Below, piece after piece: positions 38,433 to 52,036 of a stretch of DNA of 64,000 nt. The notes beneath the pieces were generated by a model, which searched no databases, was not told the origin of the DNA, and saw only the letters and a list, made by a program, of their open reading frames with translations. The first letter of the stretch is position 1; every line of letters starts with the position of its first letter. Location: assembly GCF_050948175.1 (NCBI RefSeq), contig NW_027490151.1, positions 372,001 through 436,000 of the forward strand, in the 5' to 3' direction. The stretch comes from Xylocopa sonorina. Taxonomy: Eukaryota > Arthropoda > Insecta > Hymenoptera > Apidae. The position numbers and the translations under genes are program-made.

Positions 38433-41400
38433 TACCGTCAATGTACGAATTTTAACTCTCGGTGGGCACTTTTTTCTTTAAACTACTGTCAATATTCAAA
38501 TTTTAACTATTGGTTGGAATCTTTTTGTCGACAATCGTCAATACACGAATTTTAATACTAGGTTGGAATTTTTATCATCAAACTATCGCCTATATACGAA
38601 ATTTAACTCTCGGGAGGAAGTTTTTGGTCAAGCTACCGTCAATGTACGAATTTTAACACTCGGTGGGTACTTTTTTCTTCAAACTACTGTCAATATTCAA
38701 ATTTTAACTATTGGTTGAAATCTTTATGTCAAACAATCGTCAATAAACGAATTTTAATACTAAGTTGGAATTTTTTTCTTCAAACTATCGCCTATATACG
38801 AAATTTAACTCTCGGGAGGAATTTTTTGGTCAAGCTACCGTCAATGTACGAATTTTAACTCTCGGTGGGAACTTTTTTCTTCAAACTACTGTCAATATTC
38901 AAATTTTAACTATTGGTTGAAATCTTTATGTCAAACAATCGTCAATAAACGAATTTTAATACTAGGTTGGAATTTTTTTCTTCAAACTACCGTCAATGTA
39001 CGAATTTTAACTCTCGGTGGGCACTTTTTTCTTCAAACTACTGTCAATATTCAAATTTTAACTATTGGTTGGAATCTTTTTGTCGAACAATCGTCAATAC
39101 ACGATTTTTAATACTAGGTTGGAATTTCTTTCTTCAAACTATTGTCAGTATTCAAATTTTAAATATTGGTTGAAATCTTTGTGTCATACAATCGTCAATA
39201 ATCGAATTTTAATACTAGGTTGGAATTTTTTTCTTCAAACTACTGTCAATATTCAAATTTTAAATATTGGTTCAAATCTTTATGTCAAACAACCGTCAAT
39301 ACACGAATTTCAATACTAGGTTGGAATTTTTTTCTTCAAACTATCGCCTATATACGAATTTTAACTCTCGGTGGGAATTTTTTGGTCAACCTATCGTCAA
39401 TGTACGAATTTTAACTCTCGGTGGGCACTTTTTTCTTCAAACTACTGTCAATATTCAAATTTTAACTATTGGTTCGAATCTTTTTGTCAAACAATCGTCA
39501 ATACACGAATTTTAATACTAGGTTGGAATTTTTTTCTTCAAACTATCTCCTATATACGAAATTTAAGTCTCGGTAGGAATTTTTTGGTCAAACTATCGTC
39601 AATGTACGAATTTTAACTCTCGGTGGGCACTTTTTTCTTCAAACTACTGTCAATATTCAAATTTTAACTAATGGTTGAAATCTGTTTGTCAAACAATCGT
39701 CAATAAACGAATTTTAATACTAGGTTGGAATTTTTTTCTTCAAACTACCGTCAATGTACGAATTTTAACTCTCGGTGGGCACTTTTTTCTTTAAACTACT
39801 GTCAATATTCAAATTTTAACTATTGGTTGGAATCTTTTTGTCAACAATCGTCAATACACGAATTTTAATACTAGGTTGGAATTTTTATCATCAAACTATC
39901 GCCTATATACGAAATTTAACTCTCGGGAGGAAGTTTTTGGTCAAGCTACCGTCAATGTACGAATTTTAACACTCGGTGGGTACTTTTTTCTTCAAACTAC
40001 TGTCAGTATTCAAATTTTAACTATTGGTTGAAATCTTTATGTCAAGCAATCGTCAATAAACGAATTTTAATACTAAGTTGGAATTTTTTTCTTCAAACTA
40101 TCGCCTATATACGAAATTTAACTCTCGGGAGGAATTTTTTGGTCAAGCTACCATCAATGTACGAATTTTAACTCTCGGTGGGAACTTTTTTCTTCAAACT
40201 ACTGTCAATATTCAAATTTTAACTATTGGTTGAAATCTTTATGTCAAACAATCGTCAATAAACGAATTTTAATACTAGGTTGGAATTTTTTTCTTCAAAC
40301 TACCGTCAATGTACGAATTTTAACTCTCGGTGGGCACTTTTTTCTTCAAACTACTGTCAATATTCAAATTTTAACTATTGGTTGGAATCTTTTTGTCGAA
40401 CAATCGTCAATACACGATTTTTAATACTAGGTTGGAATTTCTTTCTTCAAACTATTGTCAGTATTCAAATTTTAAATATTGGTTGAAATCTTTGTGTCAT
40501 ACAATCGTCAATAATCGAATTTTAATACTAGGTTGGAATTTTTTTCTTCAAACTACTGTCAATATTCAAATTTTAAATATTGGTTCAAATCTTTATGTCA
40601 AACAACCGTCAATACACGAATTTCAATACTAGGTTGGAATTTTTTTCTTCAAACTATCGCCTATATACGAATTTTAACTCTCGGTGGGAATTTTTTGGTC
40701 AACCTATCGTCAATGTACGAATTTTAACTCTCGGTGGGCACTTTTTTCTTCAAACTACTGTCAATATTCAAATTTTAACTATTGGTTCGAATCTTTTTGT
40801 CAAACAATCGTCAATACACGAATTTTAATACTAGGTTGGAATTTTTTTCTTCAAACTATCTCCTATATACGAAATTTAAGTCTCGGTAGGAATTTTTTGG
40901 TCAAACTATCGTCAATGTACGAATTTTAACTCTCGATGGGCACTTTTTTCTTCAAACTACTGTCAATATTCAAATTTTAACTAATGGTTGAAATCTGTTT
41001 GTCAAACAATCGTCAATAAACGAATTTTAATACTAGGTTGGAATTTTTTTCTTCAAACTACCGTCAATGTACGAATTTTAACTCTCGGTGGGCACTTTTT
41101 TCTTTAAACTACTGTCAATATTCAAATTTTAACTATTGGTTGGAATCTTTTTGTCAACAATCGTCAATACACGAATTTTAATACAAGGTTGGAATTTTTA
41201 TCATCAAACTATCGCCTATATACGAAATTTAACTCTCGGGAGGAAGTTTTTGGTCAAGCTACCGTCAATGTACGAATTTTATCACTCGGTGGGTACTTTT
41301 TTCTTCAAACTACTGTCAATATTCAAATTTTAACTATTGGTTGAAATCTTTATGTCAAACAATCGTCAATAAACGAATTTTAATACTAAGTTGGAATTTT

Positions 41401-43128
41401 TTTCTTCAAACTATCGCCTATATACGAAATTTAACTCTCGGGAGGAATTTTTTGGTCAAGCTACCATCAATGTACGAATTTTAACTCTCGGTGGGAACTT
41501 TTTTCTTCAAACTACTGTCAATATTCAAATTTTAACTATTGGTTGAAATCTTTATGTCAAACAATCGTCAATAAACGAATTTTAATACTAGGTTGGAATT
41601 TTTTTCTTCAAACTACCATCAATGTACGAATTTTAACTCTCGGTGGGCACTTTTTTCTTCAAACTACTGTCAATATTCAAATTTTAACTATTGGTTGGAA
41701 TCTTTTTGTCGAACAATCGTCAATACACGATTTTTAATACTAGGTTGGAATTTCTTTCTTCAAACTATTGTCAGTATTCGAATTTTAAATATTGGTTGAA
41801 ATCTTTGTGTCATACAATCGTCAATAATCGAGTTTTAATACTAGGTTGGAATTTTTTTCTTCAAACTGCTGTCAATATTCAAATTTTAAATATTGGTTCA
41901 AATCTTTATGTCAAACAACCGTCAATACACGAATTTTAATACTAGGTTGGAATTTTTTTCTTCAAACTATCGCCTATATACGAATTTTAACTCTCGGTGG
42001 GAATTTTTTGGTCAACCTATCGTCAATGTACGAATTTTAACTCTCGGTGGGCACTTTTTTCTTCAAACTACTGTCAATATTCAAATTTTAACTATTGGTT
42101 CGAATCTTTTTGTCAAACAATCGTCAATACACGAATTTTAATACTAGGTTGGAATTTTTTTCTTCAAACTATCGCCTATATACGAATTTTAACTCTCGGT
42201 GGGAATTTTTTGGTCAACCTATCGTCAATGTACGAATTTTAACTCTCGGTGGGCACTTTTTTCTTCAAACTACTGTCAATATTCAAATTTTAACTATTGG
42301 TTCGAATCTTTTTGTCAAACAATCGTCAATACACGAATTTTAATACTAGGTTGGAATTTTTTTCTTCAAACTATCCCCTATATACGAAATTTAAGTCTCG
42401 GTAGGAATTTTTTGGTCAAACTATCGTCAATGTACGAATTTTAACTCTCGGTGGGCACTTTTTTCTTCAAACTACTGTCAATATTCAAATTTTAACTAAT
42501 GGTTGAAATCTGTTTGTCAAACAATCGTCAATAAACGAATTTTAATACTAGGTTGGAATTTTTTTCTTCAAACTACCGTCAATGTACGAATTTTAACTCT
42601 CGGTGGGCACTTTTTTCTTTAAACTACTGTCAATATTCAAATTTTAACTATTGGTTGGAATCTTTTTGTCAACAATCGTCAATACACGAATTTTAATACT
42701 AGGTTGGAATTTTTATCATCAAACTATCGCCTATATACGAAATTTAACTCTCGGGAGGAAGTTTTTGGTCAAGCTACCGTCAATGTACGAATTTTAACTC
42801 TCGGTGGGAACTTTTTTCTTCAAACTACTGTCAATATTCAAATTTTAACTATTGGTTGAAATCTTTATGTCAAACAATCGTCAATAAACGAATTTTAATA
42901 CTAGGTTGGAATTTTTTTCTTCAAACTATCGCCTATATACGAAATTTAACTCTCCGGAGGAATTTTTTGGTCAAGCTACCGTCAATGTACGAATTTTAAC
43001 TCCCGGTGGGAACTTTTTTCTTCAAACTACTGTCAATACTCAAATTTTAACTATTGGTTGAAATCTTTATGTCAAACAATCGTCAATAAACGAACTTTAA
43101 TACTAGTTTGGAATTTTTTTCTTCAAAC
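38433..43128 (+). repeat. 4,494-bp super-HOR, copy 3, with 202-bp insertion and diverged end
   Basis: Units are 38433-39745, 39746-41058 and 41059-42573. The last is 1,515 bp because it contains an extra tetramer. The following piece (42574-43128) has the monomer order of the 555-bp unit but diverges after about 42,795: it lacks the aacactcgg variant and ends with C and D variants typical of the right-hand region. Unit types are S, S, P as in copy 2. Private SNPs include atacaaggttgg near 41183. Confidence 0.85.
41968..42371 (+). repeat. Exact 202-bp tetramer duplication
   Basis: The tetramers 41968-42169 and 42170-42371 read identically over all four monomers (A ending ggtcaacc, B gggcac, C ggttcgaatc, D cacgaatttt). 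The duplication is absent from every other 1,313-bp unit. It appears to be the most recent event in this block, and it shows single-tetramer expansion without disturbing the surrounding HOR. Confidence 0.92.
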
Positions 43129-44176
43129 TATTGTCAATATTCAAATTTTAACTATTGGTTGGAATCTTTTTGTCAAACAATCGTCAATACACGAATTTTA
43201 ATACTAGGTTGGAATTTTTTTCTTCAAACTATCGCCTATATACGAATTTTAACTCTCGGTAGGAATTTATTGGTCAAACTATCGTCAATGTACGAATTTT
43301 AACTCTCGGTGGGCACTTTTTTCTTCAAACTACTGTCAATATTCAAATTATAACTATTGGTTGGAATCTTTTTGTCAACAATCGTCAATACACGAATTTT
43401 AATACTAGGTTGGAATTTTTATCATCAAACTATCGCCTATATACGAAATTTAACTCTCGGGAGGAATTTTTTGGTAAACCTACCGTCAATGCACGAATTT
43501 TAACTCTCGGTGGGCACTTTTTCTTCAAACTACTATCAATACTCAAATTTTAACTATTGTTTGGAATCTTTTTGTCAACAATCGTCAATACACGAATTTT
43601 AATACTAGGTTGGAATTTTTTTCTTCAAACTATCGCCTATATACGAAATTTAACTCTCGGGAGGAAGTTTTTGGTCAAGCTACCGTCAATGTACGAATTT
43701 TAACTCTCGGTGGGAACTTTTTCTTCAAACTACTGTCAATATTCAAATTTTAACTATTGGTTGAAATCTTTATGTCAAACAATCGTCAATAAACGAATTT
43801 TAATACTAGGTTGGAATTTTTTTCTTCAAACTATCGCCTATATACGAAATTTAACTCTCCGGAGGAATTTTTTGGTCAAGCTACCGTCAATGTACGAATT
43901 TTAACTCCCGGTGGGCACTTTTTTCTTCAAACTACTGTCAATACTCAAATTTTAACTGTTGGTTGAAATCTTTATGTCAAACAATCGTCAATAAACGAAC
44001 TTTAATACTAGGTTGGAATTTTTTTCTTCAAACTATTGTCAATATTCAAATTTTAACTATTGGTTGGAATCTTTTTGTCAAACAATCGTCAATACACGAA
44101 TTTTAATACTAGGTTGGAATTTTTTTCTTCAAACTACTGTCAATATTCAAATTTTAAATATTGGTTCCAATCTTTA
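43129..44176 (+). repeat. Region VI: transitional satellite units
   Basis: About 1 kb of monomers connects the 4,494-bp block to the 7,860-bp block. It mixes C-D dimers and tetramers with 1-bp deletions. From about 43.65 kb it matches the stretch beginning about 14.0 kb (offset 29,662: 43710 with 14048, 44013 with 14351, 44060 with 14398). The variants gttccaatc near 44165 and aactgttgg near 43957 look private to this copy. No gene is seen. Confidence 0.8.
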
Positions 44177-47100
44177 TGTCAAACAATCGTCAATACACGA
44201 ATTTTAATACTAGGTTGGAATTTTTATCATCAAACTATCGCCTATATACGAAATTTAACTCTCGGGAGGCATTTTTTGGTAAACCTACCGTCAATGCACG
44301 AATTTTAACTCTCGGTGGGCACTTTTTTCTTCAAACTACTGTCAATATTCAAATTTTAACTATTGGTTCGAATCTTTTTGTCAAACAATCGTCAATACAC
44401 GAATTTTAATACTAGGTTGGAATTTTTATCTTCAAACTATCGCCTATATACGAAATTTAACTCTCGGGAGGAAGTTTTTGGTCAAGCTACCGTCAATGTA
44501 CGAATTTTAACTCTCGGTGGGAACTTTTTCTTCAAACTACTGTCAATATTCAAATTTTAACTATTGGTTGAAATCTTTATGTCAAACAATCGTCAATAAA
44601 CGAATTTTAATACTAGGTTGGAATTTTTTTCTTCAAACTATCGCCTATATACGAAATTTAACTCTCCGGAGGAATTTTTTGGTCAAGCTACTGTCAATGT
44701 ACGAATTTTAACTCCCGGTGGGCACTTTTTTCTTCAAACTACTGTCAATACTCAAATTTTAACTATTGGTTGAAATCTTTATGTCAAACAATCGTCAATA
44801 AACGAACTTTAATACTAGGTTGGAATTTTTTTCTTCAAACTATTGTCAATATTCAAATTTTAACTATTGGTTGGAATCTTTTTGTCAAACAATCGTCAAT
44901 ACACGAATTTTAATACTAGGTTGGAATTTTTTTCTTCAAACTACTGTCAATATTCAAATTTTAAATATTGGTTCAAATCTTTATGTCAAACAATCGTCAA
45001 TAAACGAATTTTAATACTAGGTTGGAATTTTTTTCTTCAAACTATCGCCTATATACGAAATTTAACTCTCGGGAGGAATTTTTTGGTCAAGCTACCGTCA
45101 ATGTACGAATTTTAACTCTCGGTGGGCACTTTTTTCTTCAAACTACTGTCAATATTCAAATTATAACTATTGGTTGGAATCTTTTTGTCAACAATCGTCA
45201 ATACACGAATTTTAATACTAGGTTGGAATTTTTATCATCAAACTATCGCCTATATACGAAATTTAACTCTCGGGAGGAATTTTTTGGTAAACCTACCGTC
45301 AATGCACGAATTTTAACTCTCGGTGGGCACTTTTTCTTCAAACTACTATCAATACTCAAATTTTAACTATTGGTTCGAATCTTTTTGTCAAACAATCGTC
45401 AATACACGAATTTTAATACTAGGTTGGAATTTCTTTCTTCAAACTATTGTCAATATTCAAATTTTAAATATTGGTTGAAACCTTTATGTCATACAATCGT
45501 CAATAATCGAATTTTAATACTAGGTTGGAATTTTTTTCTTCAAACTATAGCCTATATACGAAATTTAGCTCTCGGTAGGAATTTTTTGGTCAAACTATCG
45601 TCAATGTACGAATTTTAACTCTCGGTGGGCACTTTTTCTTCAAACTACTATCAATACTCAAATTTTAACTATTGTTTGGAATCTTTTTGTCAACAATCGT
45701 CAATACACGAATTTTAATACTAGGTTGGAATTTTTATCATCAAACTATCGCCTATATACGAAATTTAACTCTCGGGAGGAATTTTTTGGTAAACCTACCG
45801 TCAATGCACGAATTTTAACTCTCGGTGGGCACTTTTTTCTTCAAACTACTGTCAATATTCAAATTTTAACTATTGGTTCGAATCTTTTTGTCAAACAATC
45901 GTCAATACACGAATTTTAATACTAGGTTGGAATTTTTTTCTTCAAACTATCGCCTATATACGAAATTTAACTCTCGGGAGGAATTTTTTGGTCAAGCTAC
46001 CGTCAATGTACGAATTTTAACTCTCGGTGGGAACTTTTTTCTTCAAACTACTGTCAATATTCAAATTTTAACTATTTGTTGAAATCTTTATGTCAAACAA
46101 TCGTCAATAAACGAATTTTAATACTAGGTTGGAATTTTTTTCTTCAAACTATCGCCTATATACGAAATTTAACTCTCCGGAGGAATTTTTTGGTCAAGCT
46201 ACCGTCAATGTGCGAATTTTAACTCCCGGTGGGCACTTTTTTCTTCAAACTACTGTCAATACTCAAATTTTAACTATTGGTTGAAATCTTTTTGTCAAAC
46301 AATCGTCAATACACGAATTTTAATACTAGGTTGGAATTTTTTTCTTCAAACTACTGTCAATATTCAAATTTTAACTATTGGTTCGAATCTTTTTGTCAAA
46401 CAATCGACAATACGCGAATTTTAATACTAGGTTGGAATTTTTATCATCAAACTATCGCCTATATACGAAATTTAACTCTCGGGAGGCATTTTTTGGTAAA
46501 CCTACCGTCAATGCACGGATTTTAACTCTCGGTGGGCACTTTTTTCTTCAAACTACTGTCAATATTCAAATTTTAACTATTGGTTCGAATCTTTTTGTCA
46601 AACAATCGTCAATACACGAATTTTAATACTAGGTTGGAATTTTTATCTTCAAACTATCGCCTATATACGAAATTTAACTCTCGGGAGGAAGTTTTTGGTC
46701 AAGCTACCGTCAATGTACGAATTTTAACTCTCGGTGGGAACTTTTTCTTCAAACTACTGTCAATATTCAAATTTTAACTATTGGTAGAAATCTTTATGTC
46801 AAACAATCGTCAATAAACGAATTTTAATACTAGGTTCGAATTTTTTTCTTCAAACTATCGCCTATATACGAAATTTAACTCTCCGGAGGAATTTTTTGGT
46901 CAAGCTACTGTCAATGTACGAATTTTAACTCCCGGTGGGCACTTTTTTCTTCAAACTACTGTCAATACTCAAATTTTAACTATTGGTTGAAATCTTTATG
47001 TCAAACAATCGTCAATAAACGAACTTTAATACTAGGTTGGAATTTTTTTCTTCAAACTATTGTCAATATTCAAATTTTAACTATTGGTTGGAATCTTTTT

Positions 47101-50100
47101 GTCAAACAATCGTCAATACACGAATTTTAATACTAGGTTGGAATTTTTTTCTTCAAACTACTGTCAATATTCAAATTTTAAATATTGGTTCAAATCTTTA
47201 TGTCAAACAATCGTCAATAAACGAATTTTAATACTAGGTTGGAATTTTTTTCTTCAAACTATCGCCTATATACGAAATTTAACTCTCGGGAGGAATTTTT
47301 TGGTCAAGCTACCGTCAATGTACGAATTTTAACTCTCGGTGGGCACTTTTTTCTTCAAACTACTGTCAATATTCAAATTATAACTATTGTTTGGAATCTT
47401 TTTGTCAACAATCGTCAATACACGAATTTTAATACTAGGTTGGAATTTTTTTCTTCAAACTATCGCCTATATACGAAATTTAACTCTCGGGAGGAATTTT
47501 TTGGTCAAGCTACCGTCAATGTACGAATTTTAACTCTCGGTGGGAACTTTTTTCTTCAAACTACTGTCAATATCCAAATTTTAACTATTGGTTGAAATCT
47601 TTATGTCAAACAATCGTCAATAAACGAATTTTAATACTAGGTTGGAATTTTTTTCTTCAAACTATCGCCTATATACGAAATTTAACTTTCGGGAGGAATT
47701 TTTTGGTCAAGCTACCGTCAATGTACGAATTTTAACTCTCGGTGGGAACTTTTTTCTTCAAACTACTGTCAATATTCAAATTTTAACTATTGGTTCGAAT
47801 CTTTTTGTCAAACAATCGTCAATACACGAATTTTAATACTAGGTTGGAATTTTTATCATCAAACTATCGCCTATATACGAAATTTAACTCTCGGGAGGCA
47901 TTTTTTGGTAAACCTACCGTCAATGCACGAATTTTAACTCTCGGTGGGCACTTTTTTCTTCAAACTACTGTCAATATTCAAATTTTAACTATTGGTTCGA
48001 ATCTTTTTGTCAAACAATCGTCAATACACGAATTTTAATACTAGGTTGGAATTTTTATCTTCAAACTATCGCCTATATACGAAATTTAACTCTCGGGAGG
48101 ATGTTTTTGGTCAAGCTACCGTCAATGTACGAATTTTAACTCTCGGTGGGAACTTTTTCTTCAAACTACTGTCAATATTCAAATTTTAACTATTGGTTGA
48201 AATCTTTATGTCAAACAATCGTCAATAAACGAATTTTAATACTAGGTTGGAATTTTTTTCTTCAAACTATCGCCTATATACGAAATTTAACTCTCCGGAG
48301 GAATTTTTTGGTCAAGCTACTGTCAATGTACGAATTTTAACTCCCGGTGGGCACTTTTTTCTTCAAACTACTGTCAATACTCAAATTTTAACTATTGGTT
48401 GAAATCTTTATGTCAAACAATCGTCAATAAACGAACTTTAATACTAGGTTGGAATTTTTTTCTTCAAACTATTGTCAATATTCAAATTTTAACTATTGGT
48501 TGGAATCTTTTTGTCAAACAATCGTCAATACACGAATTTTAATACTAGGTTAGAATTTTTTTCTTCAAACTACTGTCAATATTCAAATTTTAACTATTGG
48601 TTGAAATCTTTATGTCAAACAATCGTCAATAAACGAATTTTAATACTAGGTTGGAATTTTTTTCTTCAAACTATCGCCTATATACGAAATTTAACTCTCC
48701 GGAGGAATTTTTTGGTCAAGCTACCGTCAATGTGCGAATTTTAACTCCCGGTGGGCACTTTTTTCTTCAAACTACTGTCAATACTCAAATTTTAACTATT
48801 GGTTGAAATCTTTTTGTCAAACAATCGTCAATACACGAATTTTAATACTAGGTTGGAATTTTTTTCTTCAAACTACTGTCAATATTCAAATTTTAACTAT
48901 TGGTTCGAATCTTTTTGTCAAACAATCGTCAATACACGAATTTTAATACTAGGTTGGAATTTTTATCATCAAACTATCGCCTATATACGAAATTTAACTC
49001 TCGGGAGGCATTTTTTGGTAAACCTACCGTCAATGCACGAATTTTAACTCTCGGTGGGCACTTTTTTCTTCAAACTACTGTCAATATTCAAATTTTAACT
49101 ATTGGTTCGAATCTTTTTGTCAAACAATCGTCAATACACGAATTTTAATACTAGGTTGGAATTTTTATCTTCAAACTATCGCCTATATACGAAATTTAAC
49201 TCTCGGGAGGAAGTTTTTGGTCAAGCTACCGTCAATGTACGAATTTTAACTCTCGGTGGGAACTTTTTCTTCAAACTACTGTCAATATTCAAATTTTAAC
49301 TATTGGTTGAAATCTTTATGTCAAACAATCGTCAATAAACGAATTTTAATACTAGGTTGGAATTTTTTTCTTCAAACTATCGCCTATATACGAAATTTAA
49401 CTCTCCGGAGGAATTTTTTGGTCAAGCTACTGTCAATGTACGAATTTTAACTCCCGGTGGGCACTTTTTTCTTCAAACTACTGTCAATACTCAAATTTTA
49501 ACTATTGGTTGAAATCTTTATGTCAAACAATCGTCAATAAACGAACTTTAATACTAGGTTGGAATTTTTTTCTTCAAACTATTGTCAATATTCAAATTTT
49601 AACTATTGGTTGGAATCTTTTTGTCAAACAATCGTCAATACACGAATTTTAATACTAGGTTGGAATTTTTTTCTTCAAACTACTGTCAATATTCAAATTT
49701 TAAATATTGGTTCAAATCTTTATGTCAAACAATCGTCAATAAACGAATTTTAATACTAGGTTGGAATTTTTTTCTTCAAACTATCGCCTATATACGAAAT
49801 TTAACTCTCGGGAGGAATTTTTTGGTCAAGCTACCGTCAATGTACGAATTTTAACTCTCGGTGGGCACTTTTTTCTTCAAACTACTGTCAATATTCAAAT
49901 TATAACTATTGGTTGGAATCTTTTTGTCAACAATCGTCAATACACGAATTTTAATACTAGGTTGGAATTTTTATCATCAAACTATCGCCTATATACGAAA
50001 TTTAACTCTCGGGAGGAATTTTTTGGTAAACCTACCGTCAATGCACGAATTTTAACTCTCGGTGGGCACTTTTTCTTCAAACTACTATCAATACTCAAAT

Positions 50101-52036
50101 TTTAACTATTGGTTCGAATCTTTTTGTCAAACAATCGTCAATACACGAATTTTAATACTAGGTTGGAATTTCTTTCTTCAAACTATTGTCAATATTCAAA
50201 TTTTAAATATTGGTTGAAATCTTTATGTCATACAATCGTCAATAATCGAATTTTAATACTAGGTTGGAATTTTTTTCTTCAAACTATAGCCTATATACGA
50301 AATTTAGCTCTCGGTAGGAACTTTTTGGTCAAACTATCGTCAATGTACGAATTTTAACTCTCGGTGTGCACTTTTTCTTCAAACTACTATCAATACTCAA
50401 ATTTTAACTATTGTTTGGAATCTTTTTGTCAACAATCGTCAATACACGAATTTTAATACTAGGTTGGAATTTTTTTCTTCAAACTATCGCCTATATACGA
50501 AATTTAACTCTCGGGAGGAATTTTTTGGTAAACCTACCGTCAATGCACGAATTTTAACTCTCGGTGGGCACTTTTTCTTCAAACTACTATCAATACTCAA
50601 ATTTTAACTATTGGTTCGAATCTTTTTGTCAAACAATCGTCAATACACGAATTTTAATACTAGGTTGGAATTTCTTTCTTCAAACTATTGTCAATATTCA
50701 AATTTTAAATATTGGTTGAAATCTTTATGTCATACAATCGTCAATAATCGAATTTTAATACTAGGTTGGAATTTTTTTCTTCAAACTATAGCCTATATAC
50801 GAAATTTAGCTCTCGGTAGGAATTTTTTGGTCAAACTATCGTCAATGTACGAATTTTAACTCTCGGTGTGCACTTTTTCTTCAAACTACTATCAATACTC
50901 AAATTTTAACTATTGTTTGGAATCTTTTTGTCAACAATCGTCAATACACGAATTTTAATACTAGGTTGGAATTTTTTTCTTCAAACTATCGCCTATATAC
51001 GAAATTTAACTCTCGGGAGGAATTTTTTGGTCAAGCTACCGTCAATGTACGAATTTTAACTCTCGGTGGGAACTTTTTTCTTCAAACTACTGTCAATATT
51101 CAAATTTTAACTATTGGTTCGAATCTTTTTGTCAAACAATCGTCAATACACGAATTTTAATACTAGGTTGGAATTTCTTTCTTCAAACTATTGTCAATAT
51201 TCAAATTTTAAATATTGGTTGAAATCTTTATGTCATACAATCGTCAATAATCGAATTTTAATACTAGGTTGGAATTTTTTTCTTCAAACTATAGCCTATA
51301 TACGAAATTTAGCTCTCGGTAGGAATTTTTTGGTCAAACTATCGTCAATGTACGAATTTTAACTCTCGGTGGGCACATTTTCTTCAAACTACTATCAATA
51401 CTCAAATTTTAACTATTGTTTGGAATCTTTTTGTCAACAATCGTCAATACACGAATTTTAATACTAGGTTGGAATTTTTATCATCAAACTATCGCCTATA
51501 TACGAAATTTAACTCTCGGGAGGAATTTTTTGGTAAACCTACCGTCAATGCACGAATTTTAACTCTCGGTGGGCACTTTTTTCTTCAAACTACTGTCAAT
51601 ATTCAAATTTTAACTATTGGTTCGAATCTTTTTGTCAAACAATCGTCAATACACGAATTTTAATACTAGGTTGGAATTTTTTTCTTCAAACTATCGCCTA
51701 TATACGAAATTTAACTCTCGGGAGGAATTTTTTGGTCAAGCTACCGTCAATGTACGAATTTTAACTCTCGGTGGGAACTTTTTTCTTCAAACTACTGTCA
51801 ATATTCAAATTTTAACTATTTGTTGAAATCTTTATGTCAAACAATCGTCAATAAACGAATTTTAATACTAGGTTGGAATTTTTTTCTTCAAACTATCGCC
51901 TATATACGAAATTTAACTCTCCGGAGGAATTTTTTGGTCAAGCTACCGTCAATGTGCGAATTTTAACTCCCGGTGGGCACTTTTTTCTTCAAACTACTGT
52001 CAATACTCAAATTTTAACTATTGGTTGAAATCTTTT
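44177..52036 (+). repeat. 7,860-bp block, copy 1 of tandem duplication
   Basis: This block of about 156 monomers matches the sequence 7,860 bp downstream from 44177 onward. Shared rare variants include ggttgaaacctttatg (45474), caatcgacaatacgcg (46401), atgcacggatttt (46511), aggttcgaattttt (46834), aatatccaaatttt (47570), ttaactttcgggagg (47683), gaggatgtttttgg (48098) and aggttagaattttt (48547). The last ~557 bp of copy 1 (51480-52036) have no counterpart in copy 2; most of that segment instead resembles 45,736-46,290 at an offset of 5,744 bp. Confidence 0.92.
49983..51489 (+). repeat. 502/503-bp decamer HOR, three tandem units
   Basis: Units are 49983-50484 (502 bp), 50485-50986 (502) and 50987-51489 (503). 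Monomer order is A B C D C D A B C D with 1-bp deletions; the 503-bp unit keeps a full T-tract in its first B. Markers are ggaatttctttcttc in D, a C ending gtcatac, and the second A opening tatagcc. The unit recurs at 45244-45745, 53104-53605, 57843-59349 (three units), 60358-61362 (two) and 62371-63877 (three), thirteen in all. Confidence 0.9.
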
